From Dyella subtropica (GTDB taxonomy: Bacteria; Pseudomonadota; Gammaproteobacteria; Xanthomonadales; Rhodanobacteraceae), in assembly GCF_026283965.1 (NCBI RefSeq), contig NZ_JAPDPD010000002.1, positions 210,611 through 274,610 of the forward strand: DNA of 64,000 bases. Direction: 5' to 3'. A program made the translations under genes and the position numbers. Shown here one piece after another: positions 9,598 through 18,131 of the stretch; positions within the stretch are counted from its first letter, which is position 1; every line of letters starts with the position of its first letter. Under the pieces are notes generated by a model, which was not told the origin of the DNA, did no database searches, and worked only from the letters and a program-made list of their open reading frames with translations.

Positions 9598-9676
9598 GCG
9601 CTTGGCATTGGTGGAGAGGTGTTGCAGGTTCTACACCCGAGCGGCCCGTCGGCGGAAGTCCCAAACCTGCACATAA

Positions 9677-9701
9677 CAAAAAGCCCGGCATCGCCGGGCT
9701 T
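9677..9701 (-). terminator. Rho-independent terminator of the acyl-CoA dehydrogenase gene
   Basis: The stem AAGCCCGGC/GCCGGGCTT with a 3-base loop is followed on the minus strand by five T residues. It lies just past the stop of the acyl-CoA dehydrogenase gene. Confidence 0.85.
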
Positions 9702-9725
9702 CTTGTTATCCAGATGAGGATGGAC

Positions 9726-11501
9726 TCAGGCAATCGCCGGCAACGTCTCCACGCCGGCTTCGATCGCCGCCTTGTGCATCAGGCAGCGTGGCAGGATGCG
9801 GGCGAAGTAGAAGCTGGCGGTGTCGCGCTTGGCCTGCTTGAAGGCGGCGGATTGGCTGCTGGTTTCGGCGGCGGCCACGCTGCGTGCCCACATATAGGCG
9901 AGGGTGACGTAGCCGGAGTAGTAGAGGTAATCCGTGGCGGCGGCACCGAGTTCCTCCGGGTTGGCCATTACGCGGGCGACCAGTTTCTGGGTGAGTTCGC
10001 TCCACTCCTTGGTGGCGGTGGAGAGCGGGCCGATCAGCGAGCGCAGCGAGGCATCCTGTGCGTGGCTCTGGCAGAACGCGCCGATCTCTTCGAGGAAATG
10101 CTTCGCGCCCGCGCCTTGCAGCTGGAGGATTTTGCGGCCGAGCAGGTCGGCGGCCTGGATGCCGGTGGTGCCTTCGTACAAGGTGATGATGCGGGCGTCG
10201 CGCACGAACTGCTCGATGCCGTTCTCGCCGATGTAGCCGTGGCCGCCGTAGACCTGCAGTGCTTCCTTGGTGCTTTCCTGCGCCAGCTCGGTGACTACGC
10301 CCTTGGCGATCGGGATCAGGAACGCGACCACGTCGCTGGCCTTCTTGCGAGCGGCTTCATCGGCGCCGCGCGCTTCGATGTCGGTTTGCAGCGAGGTGTA
10401 CAGCAGCAGCGTGCGCGAGCCTTCGACGATGGCGCGCTGGGTCAGCAGCATGCGGCGCACGTCCGGCTGCACCAGCAGGTTGTCAGCCGCCTTATCCGGG
10501 AATTTCGGACCCGAGAGCGAACGCGACTGCAGTCGCTCGCGTGCGTAGTTGAGGCTGTTCTGCAGCGCGCGTTCGGACAGGGCCAGGCCCTGCACGCCGA
10601 CGGCGAGGCGCGCGGCATTCATCATGGTGAACATCGCGGCCAGGCCCTTGTTCGGCTGGCCGATCAGGAAGCCTTCCGCCGCGTCGAAATTCATCACGCA
10701 GGTGGCCGAGCCCTTGATGCCCATCTTGTGTTCGATGGCGCCGGCGGCCACGGCGTTGCGGGCGCCTAGCGAGTCGTCAGCGTTCACCTTGAACTTGGGC
10801 ACGATGAACATCGAAATGCCGCGGCTGCCGGTGGGCGCGTCGGGCAGGCGGGCCAACACCAGGTGCACGATGTTCTCAGCCAGGTCGTGGTCGCCCGCGC
10901 TGATGAAGATCTTGGTGCCGGTGATTTTGTAGCTGCCGTTGTCATTCGGCTCGGCGCGCGTCTTCAGCAGGCCGAGGTCGGAGCCGGCCTGCGGTTCGGT
11001 GAGGCACATGGTGCCGGTCCAGCGGCCTTCCACGATGGGCTTGAGGTAGGTGTGCTGCTGAGCCTCGGTGCCATGCAGCTCCAGCGCGTGGCAGGCGCCT
11101 TCGGACAGCAACGGGTACAGGCTCCACGACAGGTTGCCGGACTGGAACAGTTCCGTGGTGGCCGTGCCGAGCACCGCCGGCAGCGCCTGTCCACCGAACT
11201 CTTCGGCCATGGTCAGGCCAGCCCAACCGCCTTCGGCGAACTGCTTGAAGGCTTCCTTGAAACCCTTCGGCGTGGTCACCGTCTGGGTGGCCTTGTCGTA
11301 GTGGCAACCTTCCTCGTCGCCCGGACCATTGGTGGGCGCCAGCACCTGCTCACTGAGCTTGCCGGCTTCTTCCAGCACAGCGTCGAGCAAGTCGCGCGTA
11401 TGGCCTTCGCCGCCCTGCAAAGCGGTCAGGGTCTTCTCCGCGCCCAGCACGTCATAGAGAGCGAAGCGCAGATCGTCGAGCGGAGCCTTGTAGATGGTCA
11501 T
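9726..11501 (-). CDS. Acyl-CoA dehydrogenase (long form with C-terminal extension)
   Basis: This FAD enzyme oxidises an acyl-CoA to the 2-enoyl-CoA in fatty acid or related acyl degradation in the cytoplasm. Its 591 residues exceed the 380-residue core, matching the group with an N-terminal cap and C-terminal domain seen in proteobacterial FadE-like or phenylacyl-CoA dehydrogenases. The substrate/FAD signature MCLTEPQAGSDLG is around residues 165-178. YEGTTGIQA places the catalytic Glu at about residue 443. The gene stands alone with its own terminator. Chain length and physiological substrate are unknown. Confidence 0.9.
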   Translation of the reverse strand: MTIYKAPLDDLRFALYDVLGAEKTLTALQGGEGHTRDLLDAVLEEAGKLSEQVLAPTNGPGDEEGCHYDKATQTVTTPKGFKEAFKQFAEGGWAGLTMAEEFGGQALPAVLGTATTELFQSGNLSWSLYPLLSEGACHALELHGTEAQQHTYLKPIVEGRWTGTMCLTEPQAGSDLGLLKTRAEPNDNGSYKITGTKIFISAGDHDLAENIVHLVLARLPDAPTGSRGISMFIVPKFKVNADDSLGARNAVAAGAIEHKMGIKGSATCVMNFDAAEGFLIGQPNKGLAAMFTMMNAARLAVGVQGLALSERALQNSLNYARERLQSRSLSGPKFPDKAADNLLVQPDVRRMLLTQRAIVEGSRTLLLYTSLQTDIEARGADEAARKKASDVVAFLIPIAKGVVTELAQESTKEALQVYGGHGYIGENGIEQFVRDARIITLYEGTTGIQAADLLGRKILQLQGAGAKHFLEEIGAFCQSHAQDASLRSLIGPLSTATKEWSELTQKLVARVMANPEELGAAATDYLYYSGYVTLAYMWARSVAAAETSSQSAAFKQAKRDTASFYFARILPRCLMHKAAIEAGVETLPAIA

Positions 11502-11570
11502 GGCGAAGTTCCTACGGGGTGAAGGGGCGGACGGATAAAAGAGACGGATAAAAGAGAATGGGCGCGTCGA

Positions 11571-12053
11571 TCAGCGCCAGGTGTTGGGAATGCCCGGCAC
11601 CGGCGACAGCCAGTTGTTGCCGCGGAATTCGAAATCGCGCGCTTTGTCTTCCTGCTCAGGCTTGGCGCTGGCGCGGCCAGTGACGCTATAGGGCACGGAG
11701 CCGCTGCTGCCCTTGGTGGCAGCGGTCTTGAGCGCCTGGCTCATCTCGGCGGTGGGCAGCACGTTGATGCGGGTGATGTCGCCGGCGAAGGCGGGGATAT
11801 CGAGATCGAAGCGGCTGTGCAGCCGCACCGGCACCAGCTCGGCCACCGTCAGCTCGCCGTCGACCGAGCGGAAATTCATGCCGCCGTAGCTGTTGTTCTG
11901 GATGCGCACGGTGAGCTGCCACTGACCGTCCGGCTGCACCGTCATTTCCTGGATGCTGATGGCGGGCGGGAACACGCTCTTGCGCGGCGGGCCGCAGGCG
12001 ACCAAGCCAGTTGCCAAGGCACCCAAGGCGATACAGCGAAGCAGTCGTCTCAT
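11571..12053 (-). CDS. Predicted outer-membrane lipoprotein, function unknown
   Basis: The 160-residue protein begins with a basic N-region, a hydrophobic stretch and the lipobox LVAC (Cys20), so it should be lipidated and membrane anchored. The mature part alternates beta-like segments (IQEMTVQPDGQWQLTVRIQN, then the SVDGELTVAELVPV region), reminiscent of LEA/WHy-type beta sandwiches, but I cannot confirm that family. The final segment ends with a WLSPVPGIPNTW motif. It is upstream of, and on the same strand as, the acyl-CoA dehydrogenase but separated by about 70 bp. No function is proposed. Confidence 0.75.
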   Translation of the reverse strand: MRRLLRCIALGALATGLVACGPPRKSVFPPAISIQEMTVQPDGQWQLTVRIQNNSYGGMNFRSVDGELTVAELVPVRLHSRFDLDIPAFAGDITRINVLPTAEMSQALKTAATKGSSGSVPYSVTGRASAKPEQEDKARDFEFRGNNWLSPVPGIPNTWR

Positions 12054-12228
12054 GGAATTCCCTCAAACGATTGTTTGAATATAGCAGGCGGTAAGGAGCG
12101 GGGAATAGGGAGTGGAGAACAGGGCCGGCAAGACAAGGCTGCGACGTTCCCCGTGCCCTAAAAACGATTCCCAATGCCACGCCAAGCAGGCATCATCGCG
12201 AGTTCCCTGCCGCTAGCCCTTGAAGCCC

Positions 12229-12702
12229 ATGACTCGACGCATCATCGCCCGCCGCTCGCCGATCCACGGTAACGGTGTATTCGCTGCCGCCCCGATCAAG
12301 AAGGGCGAAGAAATCATCGAGTACAAGGGCACGCTGATGACCCATGCCGAAGCCGACGTGATGTACGGCGACGGCGGCGAAACGGGTCATACCTTCCTGT
12401 TTACGCTCAATGACGAATATCTGATCGACGCCAACCGCAAGGGCAATACGGCGCGCTGGATCAATCACAGCTGCGACCCGAACTGCCAGGCGCTGGTGGA
12501 AGAGAGCGAAAGCGGCAATCCGCGCAAGGACAGGGTGCTCATCGAGGCGATCCGCAACATCAAGCCGGGTGAGGAGCTCACTTACGATTACGGGATCACG
12601 CTGGATGTTCCGCATACGGCGCGGTTGAAGAAGTTGTGGGCCTGTTTGTGCGGGTCGCCGAAGTGCTGTGGGACTTTGCTCAAGCCTAAGCGCGGGCGTT
12701 GA
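12229..12702 (+). CDS. SET domain protein-lysine methyltransferase
   Basis: The 157-residue protein is essentially one SET domain followed by a post-SET cysteine cluster, which in known enzymes uses S-adenosylmethionine to methylate lysine side chains. Visible signatures are HGNGVFAAAPIKKGE near the N-terminus, RWINHSCDPNC (the NHS pseudoknot motif), ELTYDYG near the end and the Cys-rich CLCGSPKCCG that binds zinc in post-SET regions. I use the ATG at 12229 rather than the TTG at 12220. It is transcribed away from the lipoprotein gene. Bacterial targets of such short SET proteins are mostly unknown. Confidence 0.85.
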   Translation: MTRRIIARRSPIHGNGVFAAAPIKKGEEIIEYKGTLMTHAEADVMYGDGGETGHTFLFTLNDEYLIDANRKGNTARWINHSCDPNCQALVEESESGNPRKDRVLIEAIRNIKPGEELTYDYGITLDVPHTARLKKLWACLCGSPKCCGTLLKPKRGR

Positions 12703-12760
12703 GTTGGTTGGTTAGGTGGGTGACTCCAGCCTTGTGATGACGCTTCATCACTGATGCTTC

Positions 12761-13134
12761 CTTTCCCCTTCGGGGAGAGGATTGGGTGCTCGCGACATCG
12801 CCTCTACTTCGTCACCCCGGCGCAGGCCGGGGTCCAGTGTCTTTGCGCTTCGATTGTCGCGTCTGCGTGTTCTGGCTCGCCTGTCGCGGGCTTTCGAACC
12901 GCTGCCGCGGTCCGAGTCACTTTTCTCTGTTTGGCCAGAGAAAAGTAACCAAAAGAGAGGCCACCCCGGTTACGCGCCCTCCGGCTTCGCCTGCGGGTAC
13001 GTGAGGTCTGGCCGGGCTTTTCGACACGACGTCCCTGTCGTGTCGAAAAGGCATCGACGTCCTGTCGATGCCCCCTTCGGGGCCTTGTCGTCCAGCCCTC
13101 ACCGCTGCACAGGGGGCCCGGAGATCAAGAGCAA
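12761..13134 (+). repeat. Composite intergenic repeat, copy A
   Basis: This fills most of the 524 bp gap between the SET gene and the GreB-like gene. In order it holds a CCCCTTCGGGG head, the CACCCCGGCGCAGGCCGGGG module, a stem ACTTTTCTCTG/CAGAGAAAAGT (12919-12929 with 12936-12946), a GGCTTCGCCTGCGGG segment, a 14-bp stem at 13017-13030 with 13037-13050 (core CGACACGAC), a stem GCATCGAC/GTCGATGC at 13051-13058 with 13064-13071, and the tail CCCTCACCGCTGCACAGGGGG. The same order is found at 22826-23232 and 32455-32875. Short open frames here are not considered genes. Confidence 0.85.
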
Positions 13135-13226
13135 CATCTAGAGCAAGAGCATGCGGGCTTCGCCCGCAATGGCGCTCATTTCGTGAAGGCAGTCTTCTCC
13201 CCGCTTCCGTTTCCTTTGATAGGCCG

Positions 13227-13730
13227 CTACGTGTCGTCGCCGTAGTCGATGGCGATGACCTCCACGGTCAGATCGCCGGCCGGGCGGTGCCAGATCACTT
13301 CCTCGCCGATGCGTGCGCCGATCAAGGCGCGGGCCAGGGGGGAGACGTAGCTGACCAGGCCGTGTTCGGCGTCGGCTTCGTCTTCGCCGACGATGCGGTA
13401 GCTCCGCTCGCCCTCGGCGGAATCCACGATGACGTGGGCGCCAAAGGCGACCCGGTCGCGTGGTTGCTGGGCGAGGTCGATTTCGATGGCGCTGGAGGTG
13501 CGCGTGGTCAGCCAGCGCAGTGCGCGTTCGACGGCGGCGAGTTCGCTTTGCTGGGACAAGGCGTCTTCGCCGGCTTTGAGTTCGTCTCGTCGCGCCTGCG
13601 CCGCGGCCAGCCGTTGTCGCAGCAGCTCAAGGCCATGCGGGGTGACGTAGTTGGGGTGCTCGCTCAGCGGGATCTCCGGCAAGGCGTTGCCGGGGTTCTC
13701 GTCCGCGTCCTTCACGAAGGCACGGCTCAT
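13227..13730 (-). CDS. GreA/GreB-family transcription elongation factor-like protein
   Basis: The 167-residue protein has the MSRAFVKD start and the HPNYVTPHGL segment typical of GreB-like factors, then a helical hairpin (about residues 35-78) and the beta-barrel FKBP-like C-terminal domain with VSYVSPLARALIGARIGEEV. Gre factors enter the RNA polymerase secondary channel and stimulate transcript cleavage. The conserved acidic hairpin tip (GDxSENA) is not present; the tip region reads EDALSQQSELA, so cleavage activity is doubtful. AGGAGG lies just upstream of the ATG. The gene sits upstream of and codirectional with the EF-G-like gene, separated by about 150 bp. Confidence 0.75.
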   Translation of the reverse strand: MSRAFVKDADENPGNALPEIPLSEHPNYVTPHGLELLRQRLAAAQARRDELKAGEDALSQQSELAAVERALRWLTTRTSSAIEIDLAQQPRDRVAFGAHVIVDSAEGERSYRIVGEDEADAEHGLVSYVSPLARALIGARIGEEVIWHRPAGDLTVEVIAIDYGDDT

Positions 13731-13880
13731 GGATGTCCTCCTGCGTCATGGAAATTGACGCACGCTCTATCGGTGACATGGCGGTGTCGCGGGCCTGCAT
13801 CAAGCGGCGCGACACCGGCTGGACGAGGCCGACGCGGAGGTGGAGAGCCGCATCGGCCAGAGGTATTCGGCAAGGGGTGT

Positions 13881-15920
13881 TCAATCTTCCTCGATCTTGG
13901 GTTTCCAGGCTTCGCTGAGTTGCTTCTGCACCGGCAGCGGTACCGGTTCGTAGTGGCTTAGATCCAGGCTGTAGCGGCCACGTCCGCCGGTCATGGCCTT
14001 CAGTTCGGTGGGGTAGTCGGTGAGTTCGGCCAACGGGGCCTGTGCTTTGATCACCAGCTCACCGCCACGATGGGTGTCGGTACCGAGAATGCGCGCCCGC
14101 TTGCCGGCGAGACCACCGGTGACATCGCCCACGTTCGATTCGGGAATGGCTACCTCGACGTCGACGATCGGTTCCAGCACGATCGGCCGCGCCTTACCCA
14201 CCGCATCGAGAAACGCTTTCTTGCCGGCGCTGACGAAAGCCACCTCCTTGGAATCGACCGGGTGGTACTTGCCGTCGTACACGGTCACACGCAGGTCCTG
14301 CAGCGGGTAGCCGGCCACCGCGCCGCTCTCCATCGCCTGACGCACACCTTTCTCGATGGCCGGCAGGAACTGGCCGGGAATCACGCCACCCTTTACCGCA
14401 TCGACAAACTCAAAACCGCTGCCACGCTCCAGCGGCTCCACCCGCAGGAATACCTCACCGAACTGGCCGGCACCGCCGGTCTGCTTCTTGTGCCGGTGAT
14501 GGCCTTCGGCGCGGCCGGAGATGGTTTCGCGGTAAGCGATACGTGGCGGGTGGGTAATCACTTCAACGCCATAGCGTTCCTTCATGCGTTCCAGCATCAC
14601 CTTCAGATGCAGGTCGGAGAGGCCGCGGATCACCGTTTCGTTGAGTTCCTTGTGGTGTTCCATGCGGAAGCAGGGATCTTCCTCGGATAAACGGGCGAGT
14701 GCCTGCGAGAGTTTCTGCTCCTGTCCCTTGTGCTTGGGCTCCAATGCCAGGCCAAACATCGGCTGCGGAAAATGCACCGGGTCGAGGTGGATGTGGTCTT
14801 CGTCGTGCGAGTCATGCAGCACGGCGTCGAAGTGGATTTCCTCCACCTTCGCGATGGCGGCAATGTCGCCCGGTACGACCTGCTCGATCTCCACATGCGT
14901 CTTTGCATTGAGTCGGAACAAGTGCCCGACCTTGAACGGTTTGCGTCCGTCGTCGATCAGCAGCTGTGTATCGCGGCGGATGGTGCCTTGCCACACGCGG
15001 AACACACCGAGCTTGCCCACGAACGGATCGTTGACGATCTTGAACACGTCGGCGATCACATGTTTCGACGAATCGGGGCTGACAGCAATCGGCTCGTTTT
15101 TCGCGTTGCGGAACGGCGGCGGGTTGCCTTCGGCCGGGTTGGGCAGCAGTTTGTCCATGACCTCCAGCAGTTCATTCACGCCGACGCCAGTGCGTGCGCT
15201 GACGAAGCAGATCGGCACCAGGTGACCTTCGCGCAGGCATTGCTCGAAGGCGTCGTGCAGCTGTTCGGGTGTGAGTGAGCCTTCGCCCGCATCGAGGTAG
15301 GAGTCCATCACCGTTTCGTTGATCTCCACCACCTGGTCGAGGATGCGCTGGTGCGCTTCCGCCAGGGAGGAGAAATCGGTGGTGCCTTCGCGATGGAAGA
15401 AACAGTCGAGCACCAATTTGCCGCCTTGGGCGGGCAGGTTCACCGGCAGACATTCGTTGCCGAACTCCTCGCGCAGCGCATTGACCAGCATGCCGAGCCG
15501 GGCACCTTCGAAGTCGATTTTGTTGACGATCAGCAGACGTGCCAGGCCGCGTTCTTTCGCGCGCTCCATCATGCGGCGGGTGGCGTGTTCGATGCCGTTG
15601 ATGGCGTTCACCACTACGGCCACGGTTTCCACCGCGGCAAATGCGGACAGCGCGCCGCCGCGAAATTCCGCATAACCGGCGGTGTCGACCAGGTTGATAT
15701 GGCAGTGGGGACGATCGATGCCGGCGATGCAGCTGTCGATGGAGTGGCCGCGCGCCTTTTCCTGGGTGTCGGTATCCGATTGCGTGGTGCCGCGCTCCAC
15801 CGAGCCTTGGCTCTGGATGACGCCGCCAGCATGCAGCAAGGCCTCGAACAAAGTGGTCTTGCCGGAACCGGCGTGGCCGGCGAGCGCGATGTTGCGGATG
15901 TTTTCCGTGTTGTACGACAC
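13881..15920 (-). CDS. Elongation factor G-like GTPase (second-type EF-G)
   Basis: A 679-residue translational GTPase homologous to EF-G along its whole length: G domain with GHAGSGKTTL (G1) and NKID (G4), beta-barrel domain II, and the C-terminal domains ending in a YSLDLSHYEPVP segment. I place the start at a GTG at 15920, which has GAGGAGGG at ideal spacing, instead of the upstream end of the open frame at 15980. The G3 motif reads DTAGYAEF where the housekeeping EF-G has DTPGHVDF, so the catalytic His is Tyr. The gene is not linked to rpsG/rpsL/tuf. This marks it as an additional EF-G-like factor, not the main one; its role is not established by sequence. Confidence 0.85.
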   Translation of the reverse strand: MSYNTENIRNIALAGHAGSGKTTLFEALLHAGGVIQSQGSVERGTTQSDTDTQEKARGHSIDSCIAGIDRPHCHINLVDTAGYAEFRGGALSAFAAVETVAVVVNAINGIEHATRRMMERAKERGLARLLIVNKIDFEGARLGMLVNALREEFGNECLPVNLPAQGGKLVLDCFFHREGTTDFSSLAEAHQRILDQVVEINETVMDSYLDAGEGSLTPEQLHDAFEQCLREGHLVPICFVSARTGVGVNELLEVMDKLLPNPAEGNPPPFRNAKNEPIAVSPDSSKHVIADVFKIVNDPFVGKLGVFRVWQGTIRRDTQLLIDDGRKPFKVGHLFRLNAKTHVEIEQVVPGDIAAIAKVEEIHFDAVLHDSHDEDHIHLDPVHFPQPMFGLALEPKHKGQEQKLSQALARLSEEDPCFRMEHHKELNETVIRGLSDLHLKVMLERMKERYGVEVITHPPRIAYRETISGRAEGHHRHKKQTGGAGQFGEVFLRVEPLERGSGFEFVDAVKGGVIPGQFLPAIEKGVRQAMESGAVAGYPLQDLRVTVYDGKYHPVDSKEVAFVSAGKKAFLDAVGKARPIVLEPIVDVEVAIPESNVGDVTGGLAGKRARILGTDTHRGGELVIKAQAPLAELTDYPTELKAMTGGRGRYSLDLSHYEPVPLPVQKQLSEAWKPKIEED

Positions 15921-16161
15921 GATGCGACCCTCCTCTGCAGAGGCGCGGGATCGTGCCGGCGATGACCTGCGGCACCGCACGACGCCGCGCGAAACGGCTG
16001 ACGATGGCGGGCCGTCATGGTCGTCCAGGCGTGCGGGACGCGGGGGCGGTCATGGCGGGGTGCGGCGCGTGGCGCCGTTTGCATAGACTTGAGCGATCGC
16101 GGGGCGGGGTCAAGCTGCACTGCGGGGCAGGGGAACCCCAGGGGCTTCGGACTTGTCTTGG

Positions 16162-17196
16162 ATGGCTGACCCCGCGTGCTGCCAGGTAGGGCACACGCTT
16201 CCTCGCATCGAAGAATTCCCCATCGAACACGTATCGCAGGTCGAACATCACCGCTGGATCGCGCCCGCCCCCACGGAGCACGCTCGCGGCCTGACACCGC
16301 TGGACGGCCCCACCCGTGCCCTGCTGCACCAGTTGCGCTGGCGCAAGCCGCCGCGCGATCGTCGGCGGCTGTGGGTCGGTCTCGCGATCGCGCTCCTGCT
16401 GCACGTGATGTTCGTGGGCATCACCTGGTGGGAGATGCGTCCGCAACCGGTGCGCGAGGAGGTGCATGCACGATCCGGCGATGCGCTGCAGGTGCGGCTG
16501 ATTCCGCGGCAGCGGGTAGCGCAGGCGCCGCCATTGCCAGAAGCGCCACCACCACCACCGACGCCTGCCGCGCCGCGCCCGGCGCCCGTGCATGAGGCTC
16601 CCTCGAAAAATGCTATGACGGCGAGCCTGCCGGCTTCAGCCGCGAGCAGCACCCCGCCGCCGCGACTGTTCGATCTCAACGGCCGGCCGCTGTTGCCGAA
16701 CGAAACTCCGCCGCCGGCGCCGGAGACGTCGGGCTATGTGCAACGCGCGCCGCAGGGCGATACGCGCATGATGCAGCACGGCAGCCCAGTGAAGTACCAG
16801 GCAACGCGCTTCGACAAAGACTGGGACAAGAGCAAAGACATTGTCGACGGTGCTTTGCACAAGGCCGTCGAAAAGACCACGGTGAAGCACACCTTCCACC
16901 TCGCTCCGGGGTTGCGCATTCATTGCGCCATATCGTTCGCCGCACTGGCGGGCGGTTGCCTCGGCGACCCACCTTCGCCGCCGTCGGCCAAGGATGGCGA
17001 CGAGCGCCTCAACATGGCGCCGTCCGCCTCGCTGGCACCGATGCCCAGCCTGCCCAAGCCACCCAGCGAGGCGGAATGCATCGCCATCTATCGTGATGGC
17101 AAGCCGCTGCCGCACGGGTGTCCGGTCGACACGCCGAACCGTGCAGTGGATGCCGAACTGCGCGAGCGCGAGAGTGCCGGCGTCGCTGGCAAGTGA
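16162..17196 (+). CDS. Proline-rich TonB-like inner-membrane protein, paralogue 1
   Basis: About 344 residues. A single membrane helix (VGLAIALLLHVMFVGITW, about residues 72-90) follows a cytoplasmic N-terminus, and then comes a long Pro/Ala-rich periplasmic stretch as in TonB. The C-terminal part does not look like the canonical TonB domain. It contains YQATRFDKDW, then a helix and AVEKTTVKHTFHL followed by Cys residues. The same module recurs in the protein encoded at 18132-20102, with the methyltransferase gene between them. The first ATG at 16162 is used; a TTG at 16153 is also open. It may be a structural envelope protein or an energy transducer; no function is known. Confidence 0.7.
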   Translation: MADPACCQVGHTLPRIEEFPIEHVSQVEHHRWIAPAPTEHARGLTPLDGPTRALLHQLRWRKPPRDRRRLWVGLAIALLLHVMFVGITWWEMRPQPVREEVHARSGDALQVRLIPRQRVAQAPPLPEAPPPPPTPAAPRPAPVHEAPSKNAMTASLPASAASSTPPPRLFDLNGRPLLPNETPPPAPETSGYVQRAPQGDTRMMQHGSPVKYQATRFDKDWDKSKDIVDGALHKAVEKTTVKHTFHLAPGLRIHCAISFAALAGGCLGDPPSPPSAKDGDERLNMAPSASLAPMPSLPKPPSEAECIAIYRDGKPLPHGCPVDTPNRAVDAELRERESAGVAGK

Positions 17197-17273
17197 AGCG
17201 TCGCTTCGCACGGCAGTGACGCCGTGTTCACCTGGCAGCTGTTCGGATCAAGGATCAGGTCAGGAGAGCGAAG

Positions 17274-17309
17274 ATGCTGTTCAAGTGCGTCTGGAGTATG
17301 CCCCGGTGA
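17274..17309 (+). CDS. Possible 11-codon leader peptide coupled to mddA
   Basis: An ATG at 17274 preceded by AGGAGAG (17262-17268) opens a short frame, MLFKCVWSMPR, whose TGA overlaps the GTG start of the downstream gene in a GTGA arrangement. The ribosome binding site is better placed for this mini-frame than for the downstream start, which suggests translational coupling. It could also be a chance or a sequence slip upstream of the real start. No product is expected to function by itself. Confidence 0.35.
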   Translation: MLFKCVWSMPR

Positions 17310-18043
17310 GCCGGATACTTGCCTTGCTGTACGGCGCGGCATGCTATGTCGTTTTCCTCGCGACCTTTCTCTACGCGATAGGGTTCGTTGGGAACGTGAT
17401 TGTGCCCAAGACGATCGATTCGGCAACATCCACGTCGCCCGCCATGGCGTTATTGATAGACGCGTTGCTGCTGGCGGTCTTCGCCATACAGCACAGCGTG
17501 ATGGCGCGACCGGCTTTTAAGCGCTGGTGGACTCGGCTGGTGCCGCAGGCGGTCGAGCGCAGCACCTATGTTTTGTATGCGAGCCTGGCGTTGATATTGC
17601 TTTTCTGGCAATGGCGACAGCTGCCCGGCGTGCTATGGCAGGTCGAGGACGCTGTGGCGCTCCAAGTGGTATGGGCGATCTTTGCCTTGGGCTGGTTGCT
17701 GGTGCTTGCCAGCACCTTTTTCATCAATCATTTCGATTTGTTCGGTGTGCGCCAGGTCTATCTGAATTTCAAGCAAAAGATGGATGCGCCCGGGGAATTC
17801 AAAACGACCTGGCTTTACCGATTTGTGCGGCACCCGATCATGCTTGGCTTCATCATTGCCTTCTGGGCAACCCCGCGGATGACCGTGGGGCATCTGGTGT
17901 TCTCGGTGGGCACGACGGTTTATATCCTGATCGCCTTGCGGTTCGAGGAGCATGACCTCTCGGTGCAATACGGCAGTGTTTACGACGCCTATCGAAAGAG
18001 GGTTCCGATGTTGCTGCCGCGATTGAAGTCGCAGAAGGAATAA
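17306..18043 (+). CDS. mddA: Probable methanethiol S-methyltransferase (MddA-like integral membrane methyltransferase)
   Basis: The 245-residue membrane protein resembles MddA, which methylates methanethiol to dimethyl sulfide with S-adenosylmethionine, within the NnrU/isoprenylcysteine methyltransferase superfamily. About six hydrophobic segments are seen. Recognisable stretches are LYAIGFVGN near the N-terminus, FAIQHSVMARPAFKRWWT, FINHFDLFG, and the cofactor region LYRFVRHPIMLGFIIAFWA followed by RFEEHDL and YRKRVPMLLP. The GTG at 17306 gives the expected N-terminus and overlaps the leader frame. It lies between two paralogous TonB-like genes. Substrate assignment rests on overall resemblance recalled from the family, not on a search. 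Confidence 0.7.
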   Translation: MSRILALLYGAACYVVFLATFLYAIGFVGNVIVPKTIDSATSTSPAMALLIDALLLAVFAIQHSVMARPAFKRWWTRLVPQAVERSTYVLYASLALILLFWQWRQLPGVLWQVEDAVALQVVWAIFALGWLLVLASTFFINHFDLFGVRQVYLNFKQKMDAPGEFKTTWLYRFVRHPIMLGFIIAFWATPRMTVGHLVFSVGTTVYILIALRFEEHDLSVQYGSVYDAYRKRVPMLLPRLKSQKE

Positions 18044-18131
18044 CCCGTTGTGGTGGCAGGACGGCAGCGCCCGAACAACCGGGAGCCGCCACCTCGCTGC
18101 AGCATAAGCATGTGCCGCTACACTTGCGCGC

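Noticed and set aside
9714..10769. Plus-strand open frame opposite the acyl-CoA dehydrogenase
   Set aside because: Shadow of a conserved enzyme gene with no family signal of its own.
12782..13141. Short open frames inside repeat copies (also near 22881-23249 and 32582-33004)
   Set aside because: Their translations are those of the repeat itself, in several frames and in each copy, with no independent start signals.
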